A stretch of DNA of 52,914 nucleotides from an uncultured Gammaproteobacteria bacterium. GTDB lineage: Bacteria; Pseudomonadota; Gammaproteobacteria; Enterobacterales; Succinivibrionaceae. The stretch covers positions 1 through 52,914 of the forward strand of contig OMZC01000009.1 in assembly GCA_900315395.1 (NCBI GenBank). The letters are read 5' to 3'. Below the pieces are notes generated by a model. That model did not search any database. It was not told the DNA's origin and saw only the letters and a program-made list of their open reading frames with translations. Below, piece after piece: positions 7,253-17,136 of the stretch (its first letter is position 1; each line of letters starts with the position of its first letter). A program made the position numbers and the translations under genes.

Positions 7253-8203
7253 ATGGCATTTTCACATATTCCTGTACTGTTAAACGAAGTCCTTGAAGGT
7301 ATGAACATCAAGGAAGATGGAGTTTATGTTGATGCCACATTTGGCCGTGGTGGTCATTCTAGAAAAATCCTAGATAGATTAGGTCCAAACGGCAGATTAT
7401 ATGGTCTTGATAGAGATTTGACTGCAGTAGAAGCTGCTAAAAGCATTACCGATCCAAGATTTAAAATTACTCATAGTGCTTTTTCAAATCTAAAAGAAGT
7501 TTGTGAGAGTTTAGGTATTGAAGGTAAGGTAGACGGTATCCTTATGGATATTGGTGTTTCCTCTCCTCAGATTGATGATCCTACTCGTGGCTTTTCTTTT
7601 GAAAAAGATGGTCCTCTTGATATGCGTATGGATCAGAGTGCCAAACTAGATGCTAAGACCATAGTTAATACCTATTCAAAACAGGATCTTGCGTATATCT
7701 TTAAGGTATATGGTGAAGAGAATTTTGCTTCAAAGGTAGCTTCAGCCATTGTAAGAGAGCGCGAGAAGACTCCTTTTGAAACAACATTGCAGTTATCAGA
7801 ATTTATTAAAAGAGTAATTGGCGGAAAGCCTACTCCTAAACACAAAGCTACACGCTGTTTCCAGGCCTTGAGAATTGCAGTAAACGGCGAGCTTGATGAA
7901 TTAAAAAAAGCTCTAGAGAGCAGTATTGATGTCTTAGCAGACGATGGTCGTCTGTGTGTCATCTCTTTCCACTCTTTAGAGGACAGAATAGTAAAAACAT
8001 TTATAAAAGATAAGTCTCAGGGACAAAAGATCCCAAACGGTCTTCCAATTACTTTTGAAGAAGCCGAAAAGATGAGACTTGCTACAGCAAAAGTGGAGCC
8101 TGTAGGAGGCGCTATTAAAGCAACTCCTGAAGAAATAGCAGCCAACGTAAGATCTAGAAGTGCCACACTTAGGATCTGCAAAAGGCTTAAGAGGCTACCC
8201 TAA
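7253..8203 (+). CDS. rsmH: 16S rRNA (cytosine1402-N4)-methyltransferase RsmH
   Basis: This 316-residue protein is the SAM-dependent N4-methylase of 16S rRNA C1402 (formerly MraW). The SAM motif DATFGRGGHSRKIL is at residues 28-41, and GILMDIGVSSPQID, RGFSF and LDMRMDQ follow; CVISFHSLEDRIVK is near residue 238. It partners with RsmI, encoded earlier in this window. Its TAA stop is followed directly by the ftsL ATG with no spacer, so the two are probably translationally coupled. Confidence 0.96.
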   Translation: MAFSHIPVLLNEVLEGMNIKEDGVYVDATFGRGGHSRKILDRLGPNGRLYGLDRDLTAVEAAKSITDPRFKITHSAFSNLKEVCESLGIEGKVDGILMDIGVSSPQIDDPTRGFSFEKDGPLDMRMDQSAKLDAKTIVNTYSKQDLAYIFKVYGEENFASKVASAIVREREKTPFETTLQLSEFIKRVIGGKPTPKHKATRCFQALRIAVNGELDELKKALESSIDVLADDGRLCVISFHSLEDRIVKTFIKDKSQGQKIPNGLPITFEEAEKMRLATAKVEPVGGAIKATPEEIAANVRSRSATLRICKRLKRLP

Positions 8204-8764
8204 ATGCAACAGTCAAATGCAGTAAGAAAGCTAGAAGAGAATTTTCCAAGTGAGGCTCCTCAAATCAAAAAGAGGGAACCTCAATTTGGTGACAGACCTA
8301 ATCCACAGGCAAAGCCTGTGCAAAAGGTTGTTCCTAGTGTTACCACTCAAGTAACCCATGAACATATCATTAGAATTCAGGCACCAACTGATTTATTAAG
8401 TGATGATTCAGCTCAGTTAGCTGTACCATCATTAAGCCTTTTTGAAGGTTATAAAAAACAGAAAAAAGCCTTAGTTCCAACTATTTTAAATGACATATTC
8501 TCAAATCTTTTGACTTATGTTTTGATCCTTGTCGTTACAACTTTAGCCGTATTAAAGGTTCATCAAGTCCAGATGACCCGTGATATGACAATACAGTATA
8601 ATGAGGTTTTAAGACATAACGAGCTTCTGCATAAGGAATGGTTAACTCTTTTATCAGATAGAGAAGCCTTAACAGAGTACTCTGTGATCCGTAAGAATGC
8701 TGACGAAAAGCTCGGTATGGTGCAGCCTAAAACTGAAGATGAAGTTGTAATCGATTTGAGATAA
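8204..8764 (+). CDS. ftsL: Cell division protein FtsL, with long N-terminal extension
   Basis: This 186-residue protein is FtsL, a bitopic division protein that forms the FtsQLB complex and helps activate FtsWI. The single membrane segment is near residues 101-118 (NLLTYVLILVVTTLAVLKV). A periplasmic coiled coil follows, with VQMTRDMTIQYNEVLRHNELL and the conserved EWLTLLSDREALTEYSVI region. The cytoplasmic part is about 100 residues, against about 35 in E. coli FtsL (121 aa total), and is rich in Pro/Gln/Lys. It begins immediately after the rsmH stop and is followed directly by ftsI. The start is fixed by position. Confidence 0.9.
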   Translation: MQQSNAVRKLEENFPSEAPQIKKREPQFGDRPNPQAKPVQKVVPSVTTQVTHEHIIRIQAPTDLLSDDSAQLAVPSLSLFEGYKKQKKALVPTILNDIFSNLLTYVLILVVTTLAVLKVHQVQMTRDMTIQYNEVLRHNELLHKEWLTLLSDREALTEYSVIRKNADEKLGMVQPKTEDEVVIDLR

Positions 8765-10474
8765 ATGGCTTTAAAACAAGTTAACGATGGAAACTATAGT
8801 CGCCTACAAGTATCAACAACCAGAATAGCCATCGTATGGTTTTCTGTAGGCTGTCTTTTCATATATATCCTTGCCAGATTGTTCTGGATACAGGTTCTTT
8901 ATCCTGAAAATCTTATCCGCGAAGGTAATGCTCGCGTAGTCAGAAATTATCATTATGAGCCTCCAAGAGGTCTAATCACTGATAGAAATGGCAAAATTCT
9001 AGCTATTTCTGTACCTGTAAAATCAGTAGAAGCTGATCCTAAATTCTTACACGAAGAAGGCGTCTATGATGATCCTTCTAAGATGAAAAAGTTAGCAGCA
9101 ATTCTTGAGCTTGATGTTAATGAGCTCTACAAAAAGACTAAAGATCCTACACGCCGTTATGTGCATTTAAAGCACTATTTAGAGATGGATAAGGCTAAAG
9201 AAGTCCGCAAGATCTCTAAGACCGGTATCATTCTCAATGACTCCTATCGCCGTCATTACCCAACAGGTGAGATTAACGCAAACTTAGTTGGTCTTTTAAA
9301 TGGTGATGGTGTCGGTGTCTATGGTGTAGAGCAGAGCTTTAACTCATACCTTACCTCAACTACTTCAACACAATTAGCTAAAAAAGATCGCTACAACCAC
9401 ATTGTTGAAAACTTAGGTACAGTCAAAAAGGGTAGTCTTGGCGGTAACTTAATGCTAAGTGTGGATAACCGCCTGCAAGAGTATGCTCATGCCATGTTAA
9501 AACAGGCAGTTGAAGAGAATGATGCTGACAGTGGTACAGCAACTTTAATTGATGTTAAAACCGGTGAAATTTTAGCTCTTGCTAATGCTCCATCATTTGA
9601 TCCAAATGACAGAAAACACTTTGATAGTACTAATGCTAAAAACAGAGTAGTAACCGATATCTTTGAGCCAGGTTCTACTCTAAAACCTATTGTGGCATTA
9701 GCTGCCTTAGAAGCTAAAGCTACCAACTGGTCTGAAGTTTTTGACACTAGACCTTTTATTGTAGATGGCAAGATGGTGCGTGACTCTCATGCGATGGCTC
9801 AGGGTACCTTAGCAGACATTATTCAGTATTCATCAAATACTGGTATGGCAAGAATTTCTATGAGAGTAGGACCTCAAAAGATCATGCAGGTTTTAACCCG
9901 TTTTGGTTTTGGTTCTAAAACAGACTCAGGTCTTGTAGGTGAGAACTCAGGACGACTTAACGAGAACAGAAAGTTCTGGTCTGAAATTGATAAGGCAACA
10001 TTAGGTTTCGGTTACGGTGTGGCTGTAACTAATCTGCAGTTAACTCAGGCTTATGCTACCTTAGCAAATGGTGGTATGAAATATCCTGTTTCAATTCTAA
10101 GATTAAAAAATCCTCCAAAGGGTACTATTGTGGCTCAGCCAAATCAGGTTGCTAATATGCAAAGAGCACTTGAGACGGTAGTTGCCGAAGGTACCGGTGG
10201 AAAGGCTGCCATTGACAGATACCGTGTAGCAGGTAAGACCGGTACTGCTAAAATTGCATCGGTTGGTGGTTACGGTAAATACTACATGTCAACTTTCGCA
10301 GGTTTTGCGCCTATTTCTAATCCACGTTTTGCTCTAGTGGTAGTAATTAGTGCGCCAAAGGCTGGTAAGTTCTACGGTGGTGTAGTGTCAGGACCTGTAT
10401 TTAGAGCAGTGATGTCAAAGGCATTGCAGTTATATAACATCAAGCCTGATAGAGAGAAGAACGAAAAGAATTAG
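8765..10474 (+). CDS. ftsI: Septal peptidoglycan transpeptidase FtsI (PBP3)
   Basis: This 569-residue class B penicillin-binding protein cross-links septal peptidoglycan together with FtsW. It has one N-terminal membrane anchor (residues ~18-40), a pedestal domain with RGLITDRNGKILA, and a transpeptidase domain. The active-site motifs are present: SxxK as EPGSTLKP, SxN as SSNTG, and KTG as AGKTGTAK. The start follows the ftsL stop with no gap. A 133-nt spacer with imperfect AAGCAAATA-type repeats separates it from murE. Confidence 0.96.
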   Translation: MALKQVNDGNYSRLQVSTTRIAIVWFSVGCLFIYILARLFWIQVLYPENLIREGNARVVRNYHYEPPRGLITDRNGKILAISVPVKSVEADPKFLHEEGVYDDPSKMKKLAAILELDVNELYKKTKDPTRRYVHLKHYLEMDKAKEVRKISKTGIILNDSYRRHYPTGEINANLVGLLNGDGVGVYGVEQSFNSYLTSTTSTQLAKKDRYNHIVENLGTVKKGSLGGNLMLSVDNRLQEYAHAMLKQAVEENDADSGTATLIDVKTGEILALANAPSFDPNDRKHFDSTNAKNRVVTDIFEPGSTLKPIVALAALEAKATNWSEVFDTRPFIVDGKMVRDSHAMAQGTLADIIQYSSNTGMARISMRVGPQKIMQVLTRFGFGSKTDSGLVGENSGRLNENRKFWSEIDKATLGFGYGVAVTNLQLTQAYATLANGGMKYPVSILRLKNPPKGTIVAQPNQVANMQRALETVVAEGTGGKAAIDRYRVAGKTGTAKIASVGGYGKYYMSTFAGFAPISNPRFALVVVISAPKAGKFYGGVVSGPVFRAVMSKALQLYNIKPDREKNEKN

Positions 10475-10607
10475 AGCTTACTTGCTTTTGTTGTAAGACT
10501 TATGTGGAAACCAAAGTGAGTAGATCACAACGTGTTAGCAAATAATCAAGTAAGCAAATAGCGGTAAGCAATAAACAGATTTATATAGGAAAGAGCCGAA
10601 GGTAAAG

Positions 10608-12110
10608 ATGAAAAAGTTAAAAGAAATCTTCCAGTACTTAGGAATTAAAAGAAAAGCTCCAGACATTGAATGCACTTCACTTGAAGTTGATTCTCGTCAG
10701 GTAAAGCAAGGTGCACTTTTTGTAGCTTTAAAAGGTACTAAGGTCAATGGTCTTGATTATGCTAAAAAGGCTTATGAACTAGGTGCTGTAGCAGTGCTTT
10801 TTGAAGAGGGTAATACTCCTTCTGAAGAGCTTTTAAAGGAAGTCCCTGTTCCATTTATCAAGTTGTCTTCAAAGAAAAGTCTAGGTGAGTTTAGCTCTTT
10901 CTTCTACGACGAACCTTCTAAAAGATTAGGTCTAATCGGTATTACCGGTACTAATGGTAAGAGTACTATCACTCAGCTTATCGCGCAGTGGTTATCTAAT
11001 ACCTTTTCAACAAAGTGTGCTGTCTTTGGTACTTTAGGTTATGGTTTTTTACCAAATCTAAAGAAAAGCTCTAACACTACCTTAGATGCTGTAAGACTAC
11101 AGCAGGCATTAAACGAAATGGTAAATGAAGGCGCTCGTTTTGCTGCCTTAGAGGTATCTTCAATTGGTGTCTGTGAAGGTCGAATTGATGGCTGTACCTT
11201 TATCTCTGGTGGTTTTACAAACTTAACTCATGACCATCTTGATTACCACAAGACCATGGAGAACTATGCTAAAGCCAAAGAAGAGTTCTTAAGACGTGTT
11301 CCTAAAGAGAGACTGGTTATTAACGTAGATAATGAGCAAGGCTGTAAATATGCAGATACCTTCGGCAAATGCGTAGCTTACTCATGTAAGAGTGATTTTA
11401 TGGGCTCAGTCTCATCACTTATCTACTCTCAATATGTATGGATTAAATCTGTAACTTATAAGCCACATGGTATTGCTCTTGAAATTGAATCAACCTTTGG
11501 TTCAGGTAAATGCGAAATCGGTCTTTTAGGTGGTTTTAATGTTGAGAACTTTGCCTGCGCTTTAACTGTACTTTTATCTATGGGCTATGATTTTGACAAA
11601 CTCTTACGTGGAGCTTCAAAGTTAAAACCAATTAAAGGTCGTATGGAGTGTTTTAGAGCTGAAGGTAAACCTCATATTGTAGTTGATTATGCTCATACTC
11701 CTGATGGTGTAGAGCAGGTACTGCGCGGCGTAAGAGAGCATCATCCTGACGGTAAGATTTTCTGCATCATTGGCTGTGGCGGTGACAGAGATAAGGGTAA
11801 GAGACCTATCATGGCAATTAAAGCCTCAGTCTTCTCTGATACTGCAATTCTAACCTCAGATAACCCTCGTTCTGAAGATCCTGAGGCAATCTTACGCGAT
11901 ATGGCTGCAGGTGTAGGCGAGGCTAATAATGTCGTTCTCATTGCAGACAGACGCAAAGCAATTGAATATGCCTTTGAAAAAGCAGGTCCTAAAGACTGCA
12001 TCGTAATTGCAGGTAAAGGTCATGAGGATTACCAGATCTTTAAAGACAAAACTATTCATTTCTCAGATAGAGAAATTGCCTGTGAACTTTTAGGAGTTAA
12101 ATGTGATTAG
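10608..12110 (+). CDS. murE: UDP-MurNAc-L-Ala-D-Glu:meso-diaminopimelate ligase MurE
   Basis: This 500-residue Mur ligase adds the third residue of the peptidoglycan stem. Visible motifs are the substrate-binding [17 protein letters not shown], the ATP loop GITGTNGKSTI, and the DNPRSEDP motif, which is diagnostic for diaminopimelate rather than lysine. HPDGKIFCIIGCGGDRDKGKR is also seen. The C terminus overlaps murF by 8 nt. It acts in the cytoplasm before MurF and MraY. Confidence 0.96.
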   Translation: MKKLKEIFQYLGIKRKAPDIECTSLEVDSRQVKQGALFVALKGTKVNGLDYAKKAYELGAVAVLFEEGNTPSEELLKEVPVPFIKLSSKKSLGEFSSFFYDEPSKRLGLIGITGTNGKSTITQLIAQWLSNTFSTKCAVFGTLGYGFLPNLKKSSNTTLDAVRLQQALNEMVNEGARFAALEVSSIGVCEGRIDGCTFISGGFTNLTHDHLDYHKTMENYAKAKEEFLRRVPKERLVINVDNEQGCKYADTFGKCVAYSCKSDFMGSVSSLIYSQYVWIKSVTYKPHGIALEIESTFGSGKCEIGLLGGFNVENFACALTVLLSMGYDFDKLLRGASKLKPIKGRMECFRAEGKPHIVVDYAHTPDGVEQVLRGVREHHPDGKIFCIIGCGGDRDKGKRPIMAIKASVFSDTAILTSDNPRSEDPEAILRDMAAGVGEANNVVLIADRRKAIEYAFEKAGPKDCIVIAGKGHEDYQIFKDKTIHFSDREIACELLGVKCD

Positions 12111-13482
12111 CTTTAGTTTAGGTGAACTTGCAACCTTTGGAAATTACCTCCTAAAGGGACAGGATTTAGTTATCGATGCTGTAAGCACCGATTCGAGAAA
12201 TTGTAAAAACGCTTTATTCGTAGCTCTAAAAGGCGAGAAGTTCGACGGTCATGACTATATTGAAAAGGCAATCGAAGGCGGTGCTGTTGCTGTAGTGTCA
12301 TCAAAAGTTTTACCTGAGAGTATTACTTCTAGAGTAAGCGTGGTTTTATGTGATGATACTTTGAAGGCTTTAGGCTATTGTGGTTATTTAGTAAGACGCA
12401 AGAGTAAAGCTAAAATTGCTTCTTTAACCGGTTCATGCGGTAAGACCACCGTGAAGGAATTGACCCATGCCATCTTATCTATCTGTGGTAACTGCATGTG
12501 CACACAGGGTAATTTCAATAACGACGTGGGTGTGCCTTTAACTTTATTGTCATTAACTAAAGACACTAAATATGCAGTAATTGAGCAGGGCGCAAGTCAC
12601 CTGTTTGATATTGCTCATACCTGTGAATTTGTAAAAGCTAATACTGCAATCATCAACAATGTAGGTGGTGCTCACCTAGAAGGCTTTGGCTCTTATGACG
12701 GTGTTTACCGTGGTAAGTCACAGATCTTAGATGATGTACTCTCTCGTGGCGGACGCGCTGCTGTTCCTTCTGACTCAAAGTACTTTGAGCGTTGGAAGAG
12801 TGAGTATGCTTCAGCTTTTAGAAAAGGTTCATTAGTATCTTTTGGTACCCATGATTTTGATTTTGTGCAGTACTCAAATGTTAAAGAGAGCTTATCTGGC
12901 ATTGAGTTTGATTTAAGATCACCACTTAATGATTACAAGATCAAAATGAATGTATTAGGTGCTCACAATGCATCTAACGCAGCTGCAGCTACTACTTTAG
13001 CCTTAATGACAGGTGCCTCAGAAGCAGCTCTAAAGGCAGGCTTAGAATCAGTATCCTCAATGCAGGGACGTCTGTGCGCTCATGAGTTCAAAAATATGAC
13101 TGTAATTGATGATGCCTATAACGCAAGTTTCAATGCATGTATGTCTGCTATTGATACTCTGTCTTTATATAAAGGTCATAGAGTTTTCATTTTCGGTGAC
13201 ATGGGAGAACTTGGTAATGCAGCTGTTGAGTTGCATGAAAAGTTAGGAGAACATGCTGCATCAAAAGTAGATGAAACCTTGTGCGTAGGTCCATTGAGTG
13301 AAAATACCAGCAGATGCGCCGGAGTTAGCGGTAAGCATTTTAATTGTCATTCAGATCTCGTACAATATGCACGCGATTTATTAGATAAATATCCTTATGT
13401 AAGCTTTTTAGTCAAGGGCTCACACTCTATGCATATGGATACAATAAGCAAAGAACTCATCGCTCTAGGAGAGCAGTTATGA
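12103..13482 (+). CDS. murF: UDP-MurNAc-tripeptide:D-Ala-D-Ala ligase MurF
   Basis: This 459-residue Mur ligase adds the D-Ala-D-Ala dipeptide to form UDP-MurNAc-pentapeptide. The N-terminal domain has [26 protein letters not shown], followed by the ATP loop [31 protein letters not shown] and [13 protein letters not shown]. It overlaps murE by 8 nt and mraY by 4 nt, so all three are probably coupled. The ligase that makes its D-Ala-D-Ala substrate (Ddl) is not encoded in this cluster. Confidence 0.96.
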   Translation: MISFSLGELATFGNYLLKGQDLVIDAVSTDSRNCKNALFVALKGEKFDGHDYIEKAIEGGAVAVVSSKVLPESITSRVSVVLCDDTLKALGYCGYLVRRKSKAKIASLTGSCGKTTVKELTHAILSICGNCMCTQGNFNNDVGVPLTLLSLTKDTKYAVIEQGASHLFDIAHTCEFVKANTAIINNVGGAHLEGFGSYDGVYRGKSQILDDVLSRGGRAAVPSDSKYFERWKSEYASAFRKGSLVSFGTHDFDFVQYSNVKESLSGIEFDLRSPLNDYKIKMNVLGAHNASNAAAATTLALMTGASEAALKAGLESVSSMQGRLCAHEFKNMTVIDDAYNASFNACMSAIDTLSLYKGHRVFIFGDMGELGNAAVELHEKLGEHAASKVDETLCVGPLSENTSRCAGVSGKHFNCHSDLVQYARDLLDKYPYVSFLVKGSHSMHMDTISKELIALGEQL

Positions 13483-14561
13483 TAGTTTATTTATCAGATT
13501 ATTTAAGTCAGTATATTCCATCACTAAGAGTTGTAAGTTACCTGACCTTTAGAGCTGTAATGTCATTATTTACAGCCTTAGCAATTTCTCTGTTTTTCGG
13601 TCCTTATGTGATTAGAAAACTGCAAATGTTACACTTTGGACAGGTAGTACGTGACGATGGTCCTCAGACTCATTTAAAGAAGACCGGTACTCCTACTATG
13701 GGCGGTGTACTGATTGTAAGTGCTATCGCTATTTCAATGTTACTGTGGTGTAACCTTTCAAATGTTTATGTTTGGTATACCTTAGCAACTTTAATCTGCT
13801 ATGCTACAATAGGCTTTTCAGATGACTTCTTAAAAGTAGTTCGTCATGATCCAAAAGGCCTAAGAGCAAAATACAAATATTTCTGGCAGTCAGCCTGTGC
13901 TATTGTTTTAGCTTGCCTAATCTATGGCTCAGCAAAGCTTCCATCTGAGACTACTTTTGTAGTTCCTTTCTTTAAAGATTTCATGCCTGATATTGGCTTT
14001 TTGTTAATCCCATTAGCTTACTTTGTATTAACTGGTTCATCAAACGCAGTTAACTTAACTGATGGCTTAGACGGTTTAGCTATTATCACCACTATTACTG
14101 TAGCAGCAGGTTTAGGTATTGTTGCTTGGGCAACCTCAAACGTTAACTTTGCTTCATACTTATATATTCCTTATGTTCCAAGAGCTGCTGAAATTACCAT
14201 TGCATGTACTGCAATTGTAGGTGCAGGTTTAGGCTTCTTATGGTTTAACTCATACCCAGCACAGGTATTCATGGGAGATGTGGGCTCTCTATCTTTAGGT
14301 GCTGTTTTAGGTATGATTGCCATCTTAATTCGTGAAGAAGTATTACTGTTCATCATGGGCGGTATCTTTGTATTAGAGACTGTAAGTGTGATCTTACAGG
14401 TAGGTTCATACAAGTGGACCGGACGCAGAATCTTTAGAATGGCTCCAATTCACCACCACTTTGAGAAAGGTGGCTGGCCTGAGCCTCGAGTAATGGCCCG
14501 TTTCTGGATCATTACTTTAGTTTTAGTTCTAATTGGTCTTATTACTTTAAAGATCCGCTAA
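13479..14561 (+). CDS. mraY: Phospho-MurNAc-pentapeptide transferase MraY
   Basis: This 360-residue polytopic membrane enzyme transfers phospho-MurNAc-pentapeptide to undecaprenyl phosphate, giving lipid I. It shows about ten hydrophobic segments. Catalytic motifs are GFSDDFLK (paired Asp), [22 protein letters not shown] and the HHH motif [15 protein letters not shown]. The length equals the E. coli protein (360). The start ATG overlaps the murF TGA (ATGA). Confidence 0.97.
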   Translation: MIVYLSDYLSQYIPSLRVVSYLTFRAVMSLFTALAISLFFGPYVIRKLQMLHFGQVVRDDGPQTHLKKTGTPTMGGVLIVSAIAISMLLWCNLSNVYVWYTLATLICYATIGFSDDFLKVVRHDPKGLRAKYKYFWQSACAIVLACLIYGSAKLPSETTFVVPFFKDFMPDIGFLLIPLAYFVLTGSSNAVNLTDGLDGLAIITTITVAAGLGIVAWATSNVNFASYLYIPYVPRAAEITIACTAIVGAGLGFLWFNSYPAQVFMGDVGSLSLGAVLGMIAILIREEVLLFIMGGIFVLETVSVILQVGSYKWTGRRIFRMAPIHHHFEKGGWPEPRVMARFWIITLVLVLIGLITLKIR

Positions 14562-14571
14562 GGATTAGAAA

Positions 14572-15909
14572 ATGAATTCACAGCTAGATAACAAAAAAGT
14601 CGCCGTAATTGGTTTAGGTGTATCTAATATCTCTGTTATTGGATACCTGTTAAAACACAATTTAAAAAAGTTCTCTTTATACGACACCAGAATGAATCCT
14701 CCTCATGTAGGTGATTTACCTGTAGGAGTTGATCTGCGTTTAGGTCCTCTAAATGCTGAAGAGCTAAAACAGTTTGATATGGTGGTTATAAGCCCAGGTA
14801 TCAGCATTTATAACGATGTAATTGCAGAGGTAGCAGCTTCAGGTGTTGAGATTGTAGGTGATATTGAGCTATTTGCTCGTGAAGCAAAAGCTCCTGTTAT
14901 CGGTATTACAGGTTCAAACGGTAAATCAACTGTTACCGCTTTGACAGGCTACATGGCTGATGTTGCTCATATCAAGGTAGCAGTAGGTGCTAACTTTGGT
15001 GTACCTGTATTTGATATCTTATCTGACGATGTTGAACTCTATGTTTTAGAGTTATCAAGTTTCGAACTTGAAACTACACGTTCTTTAAAGCTTGCAGCAG
15101 CAACCATTCTGAATGTATCAGAGGATCATTTAGACAGATATCATGGTTCTATTGAAGAGTACGCAGAGGCTAAACGCAGAATTTTTGCTCATGCCAAAAG
15201 TGTAGTTGTAAACCGTGATGATAAGAGAACCTATCCTGTAGAGTCTGACTTAAAGAATCATGAGATTGTAAGCTTTGGTTTAGATAACAAAGAGTATGGA
15301 CTGATTACAGAAGGGGATGACTCCTATTTATCAGTTGACGGTAAGAAAGTACTGAACGTTAACGAAATGCGTATCTACGGTGAGCATAACCACTTAAATG
15401 CTCTAGCTTGCATGGCTTTAGCTGATGCTGTAGGTATTTCTCGTGATGCTCAGTTAAGTGCACTGCGTAATTTCTCAGGTCTGCCACATCGCTGTCAGCT
15501 AGTTAAAAAGATCAAAGGTGTGTCTTACTATAACGATTCTAAGGCAACTAATGTAGCATCAACAGAAGCTGCTATCTCTGGTCTTAAAGGTCTTCACAAG
15601 AAAGGCATTATCCTTTTAGCAGGTGGCTTAGGTAAAGGTCAGGACTTTACTCCATTAAAGAGATATTTAGGTCATGAGGTAAGCGCTGTTTACTGCTTTG
15701 GTAAGGATAAGCAGAAGCTTTTAGACTTATCTGACAAGTACTGCTTTAATGTTGAGACTATGGAGCAGGGTCTTAATGAAGCTTACAAAGTAGCTAAAGA
15801 AGGTCAGGCAGTTTTACTGTCTCCTGCTTGTGCTTCATTTGATCAGTTCAAAGGCTTTGAGCATCGTGGTCAGGTCTTTGTAGATTTAGTAGCTAAATTA
15901 CAAGAGTAA
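14572..15909 (+). CDS. murD: UDP-MurNAc-L-alanine:D-glutamate ligase MurD
   Basis: This 445-residue Mur ligase adds D-glutamate to UDP-MurNAc-L-Ala. The N-terminal Rossmann domain (KKVAVIGLGVSNISVIGYL), the ATP loop GITGSNGKSTVTAL, NVSEDHLDRY and the C-terminal YYNDSKATNVASTEAA are all seen. It begins 10 nt after mraY. The 81-nt spacer to ftsW contains repeated GAGAGTAAG-like purine-rich units. Confidence 0.96.
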   Translation: MNSQLDNKKVAVIGLGVSNISVIGYLLKHNLKKFSLYDTRMNPPHVGDLPVGVDLRLGPLNAEELKQFDMVVISPGISIYNDVIAEVAASGVEIVGDIELFAREAKAPVIGITGSNGKSTVTALTGYMADVAHIKVAVGANFGVPVFDILSDDVELYVLELSSFELETTRSLKLAAATILNVSEDHLDRYHGSIEEYAEAKRRIFAHAKSVVVNRDDKRTYPVESDLKNHEIVSFGLDNKEYGLITEGDDSYLSVDGKKVLNVNEMRIYGEHNHLNALACMALADAVGISRDAQLSALRNFSGLPHRCQLVKKIKGVSYYNDSKATNVASTEAAISGLKGLHKKGIILLAGGLGKGQDFTPLKRYLGHEVSAVYCFGKDKQKLLDLSDKYCFNVETMEQGLNEAYKVAKEGQAVLLSPACASFDQFKGFEHRGQVFVDLVAKLQE

Positions 15910-15990
15910 CAGCTAACTTAGAGAGTGAACAAGGCAATCTAAGAGCGTAAAAGAGTAAGAGAGCAAACGAAGTTAGAGAGTAAGCATAAG

Positions 15991-17136
15991 ATGTTATTTA
16001 ACAAAGGCAAAATTCCAGCATTTGACAGAGGCTTGTTAGTAGTCTCTTTGCTCTTAATTTGCCTTGGTATTATGGTTATCAGCTCTGCTTCTGTTATGGA
16101 GTCTATGGTCAAATACGGAGATTCTCTGTATCAGACCAAAAAGCATGTATTTGCTGTAGGCATGGCTCTGTTTGTAGGTATGCTCTGTGCGATGACACCT
16201 ACTGAGATTTGGAAAAAGTACTCACTGCATTGCTTTATTGTAGTGTGTGCTTTGATGGTCTTAGTAATGATTGTGGGCCGTGAAATCAACGGTGCTAAGC
16301 GTTGGTTACCTTTAGGCTTTATTAACTTACAGCCTTCAGAATTATTAAAGATCTTTTGGATCTTATACTTCTCATCCTACGTTTCAAGAAAGATTGAAAG
16401 TATCAGTACCACTACCAAAGGCTTTATAAAACCGGCTGCTTTCATCGGTGTCATGGCAGTTCTGCTCTTAGTTCAGCATGACATGGGATCATTAGTGGTG
16501 GTCTCTTGTATTACCTACTCCTTAACCTTTATAGCAGGAGCTGGTTTCATTAAATACGGTGTGGTTATTCTCATTGCTTTATTATTGGCATTCTTACTGG
16601 TTTTAATCTCTCCATACCGTATTGCTAGATTTAAATCATTTATGGATCCTTGGCAGGATCAGTATGGCTCTGGCTATCAGTTAACTCAGTCACTGATGGC
16701 TTTTGGTCGTGGCGGTATCACCGGCGAAGGTTTAGGTAACTCCTATCAGAAATTAGGTTATCTGCCTGAAGCTCATACCGACTTTATTACCTCCATTTTA
16801 GGAGAGGAGTTTGGCTATGTAGGCATGGTAGTGCTCTTATTATTAGAGCTCGTTATTGTCTATAAAGCTTTTAGACTTGCTTTTAAGATTTTAAAAAAGG
16901 ACGCAATCTATCAGGGGTATGTAGCAGCAGGTATCGGCACCTTGTTCTGTGTACAGACATTCATCAACGTAGGTTCTGCCTCAGGTGGTATTCCTACAAA
17001 AGGTTTGACCTTGCCACTTGTAAGTTATGGTGGTTCATCGATGATCTCGTGCTGTATGGCAATTGCTATCTTACTTAGAATAGATTTTGAATGGCGTAAT
17101 AACGTTATAAGCGATAAACGAAAAAATGAAAGTTAA
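15991..17136 (+). CDS. ftsW: Septal peptidoglycan glycosyltransferase FtsW
   Basis: This 381-residue SEDS-family membrane protein polymerises lipid II into glycan strands at the septum together with FtsI. About ten membrane segments are visible. Family motifs are GAKRWLPLGFINLQPSELLKI near residue 100, QHDMGSLVV, GRGGITGEGLGNS, and LPEAHTDFITSILGEEFGYVG. The last codons overlap murG by 11 nt, indicating tight coupling. Confidence 0.96.
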   Translation: MLFNKGKIPAFDRGLLVVSLLLICLGIMVISSASVMESMVKYGDSLYQTKKHVFAVGMALFVGMLCAMTPTEIWKKYSLHCFIVVCALMVLVMIVGREINGAKRWLPLGFINLQPSELLKIFWILYFSSYVSRKIESISTTTKGFIKPAAFIGVMAVLLLVQHDMGSLVVVSCITYSLTFIAGAGFIKYGVVILIALLLAFLLVLISPYRIARFKSFMDPWQDQYGSGYQLTQSLMAFGRGGITGEGLGNSYQKLGYLPEAHTDFITSILGEEFGYVGMVVLLLLELVIVYKAFRLAFKILKKDAIYQGYVAAGIGTLFCVQTFINVGSASGGIPTKGLTLPLVSYGGSSMISCCMAIAILLRIDFEWRNNVISDKRKNES

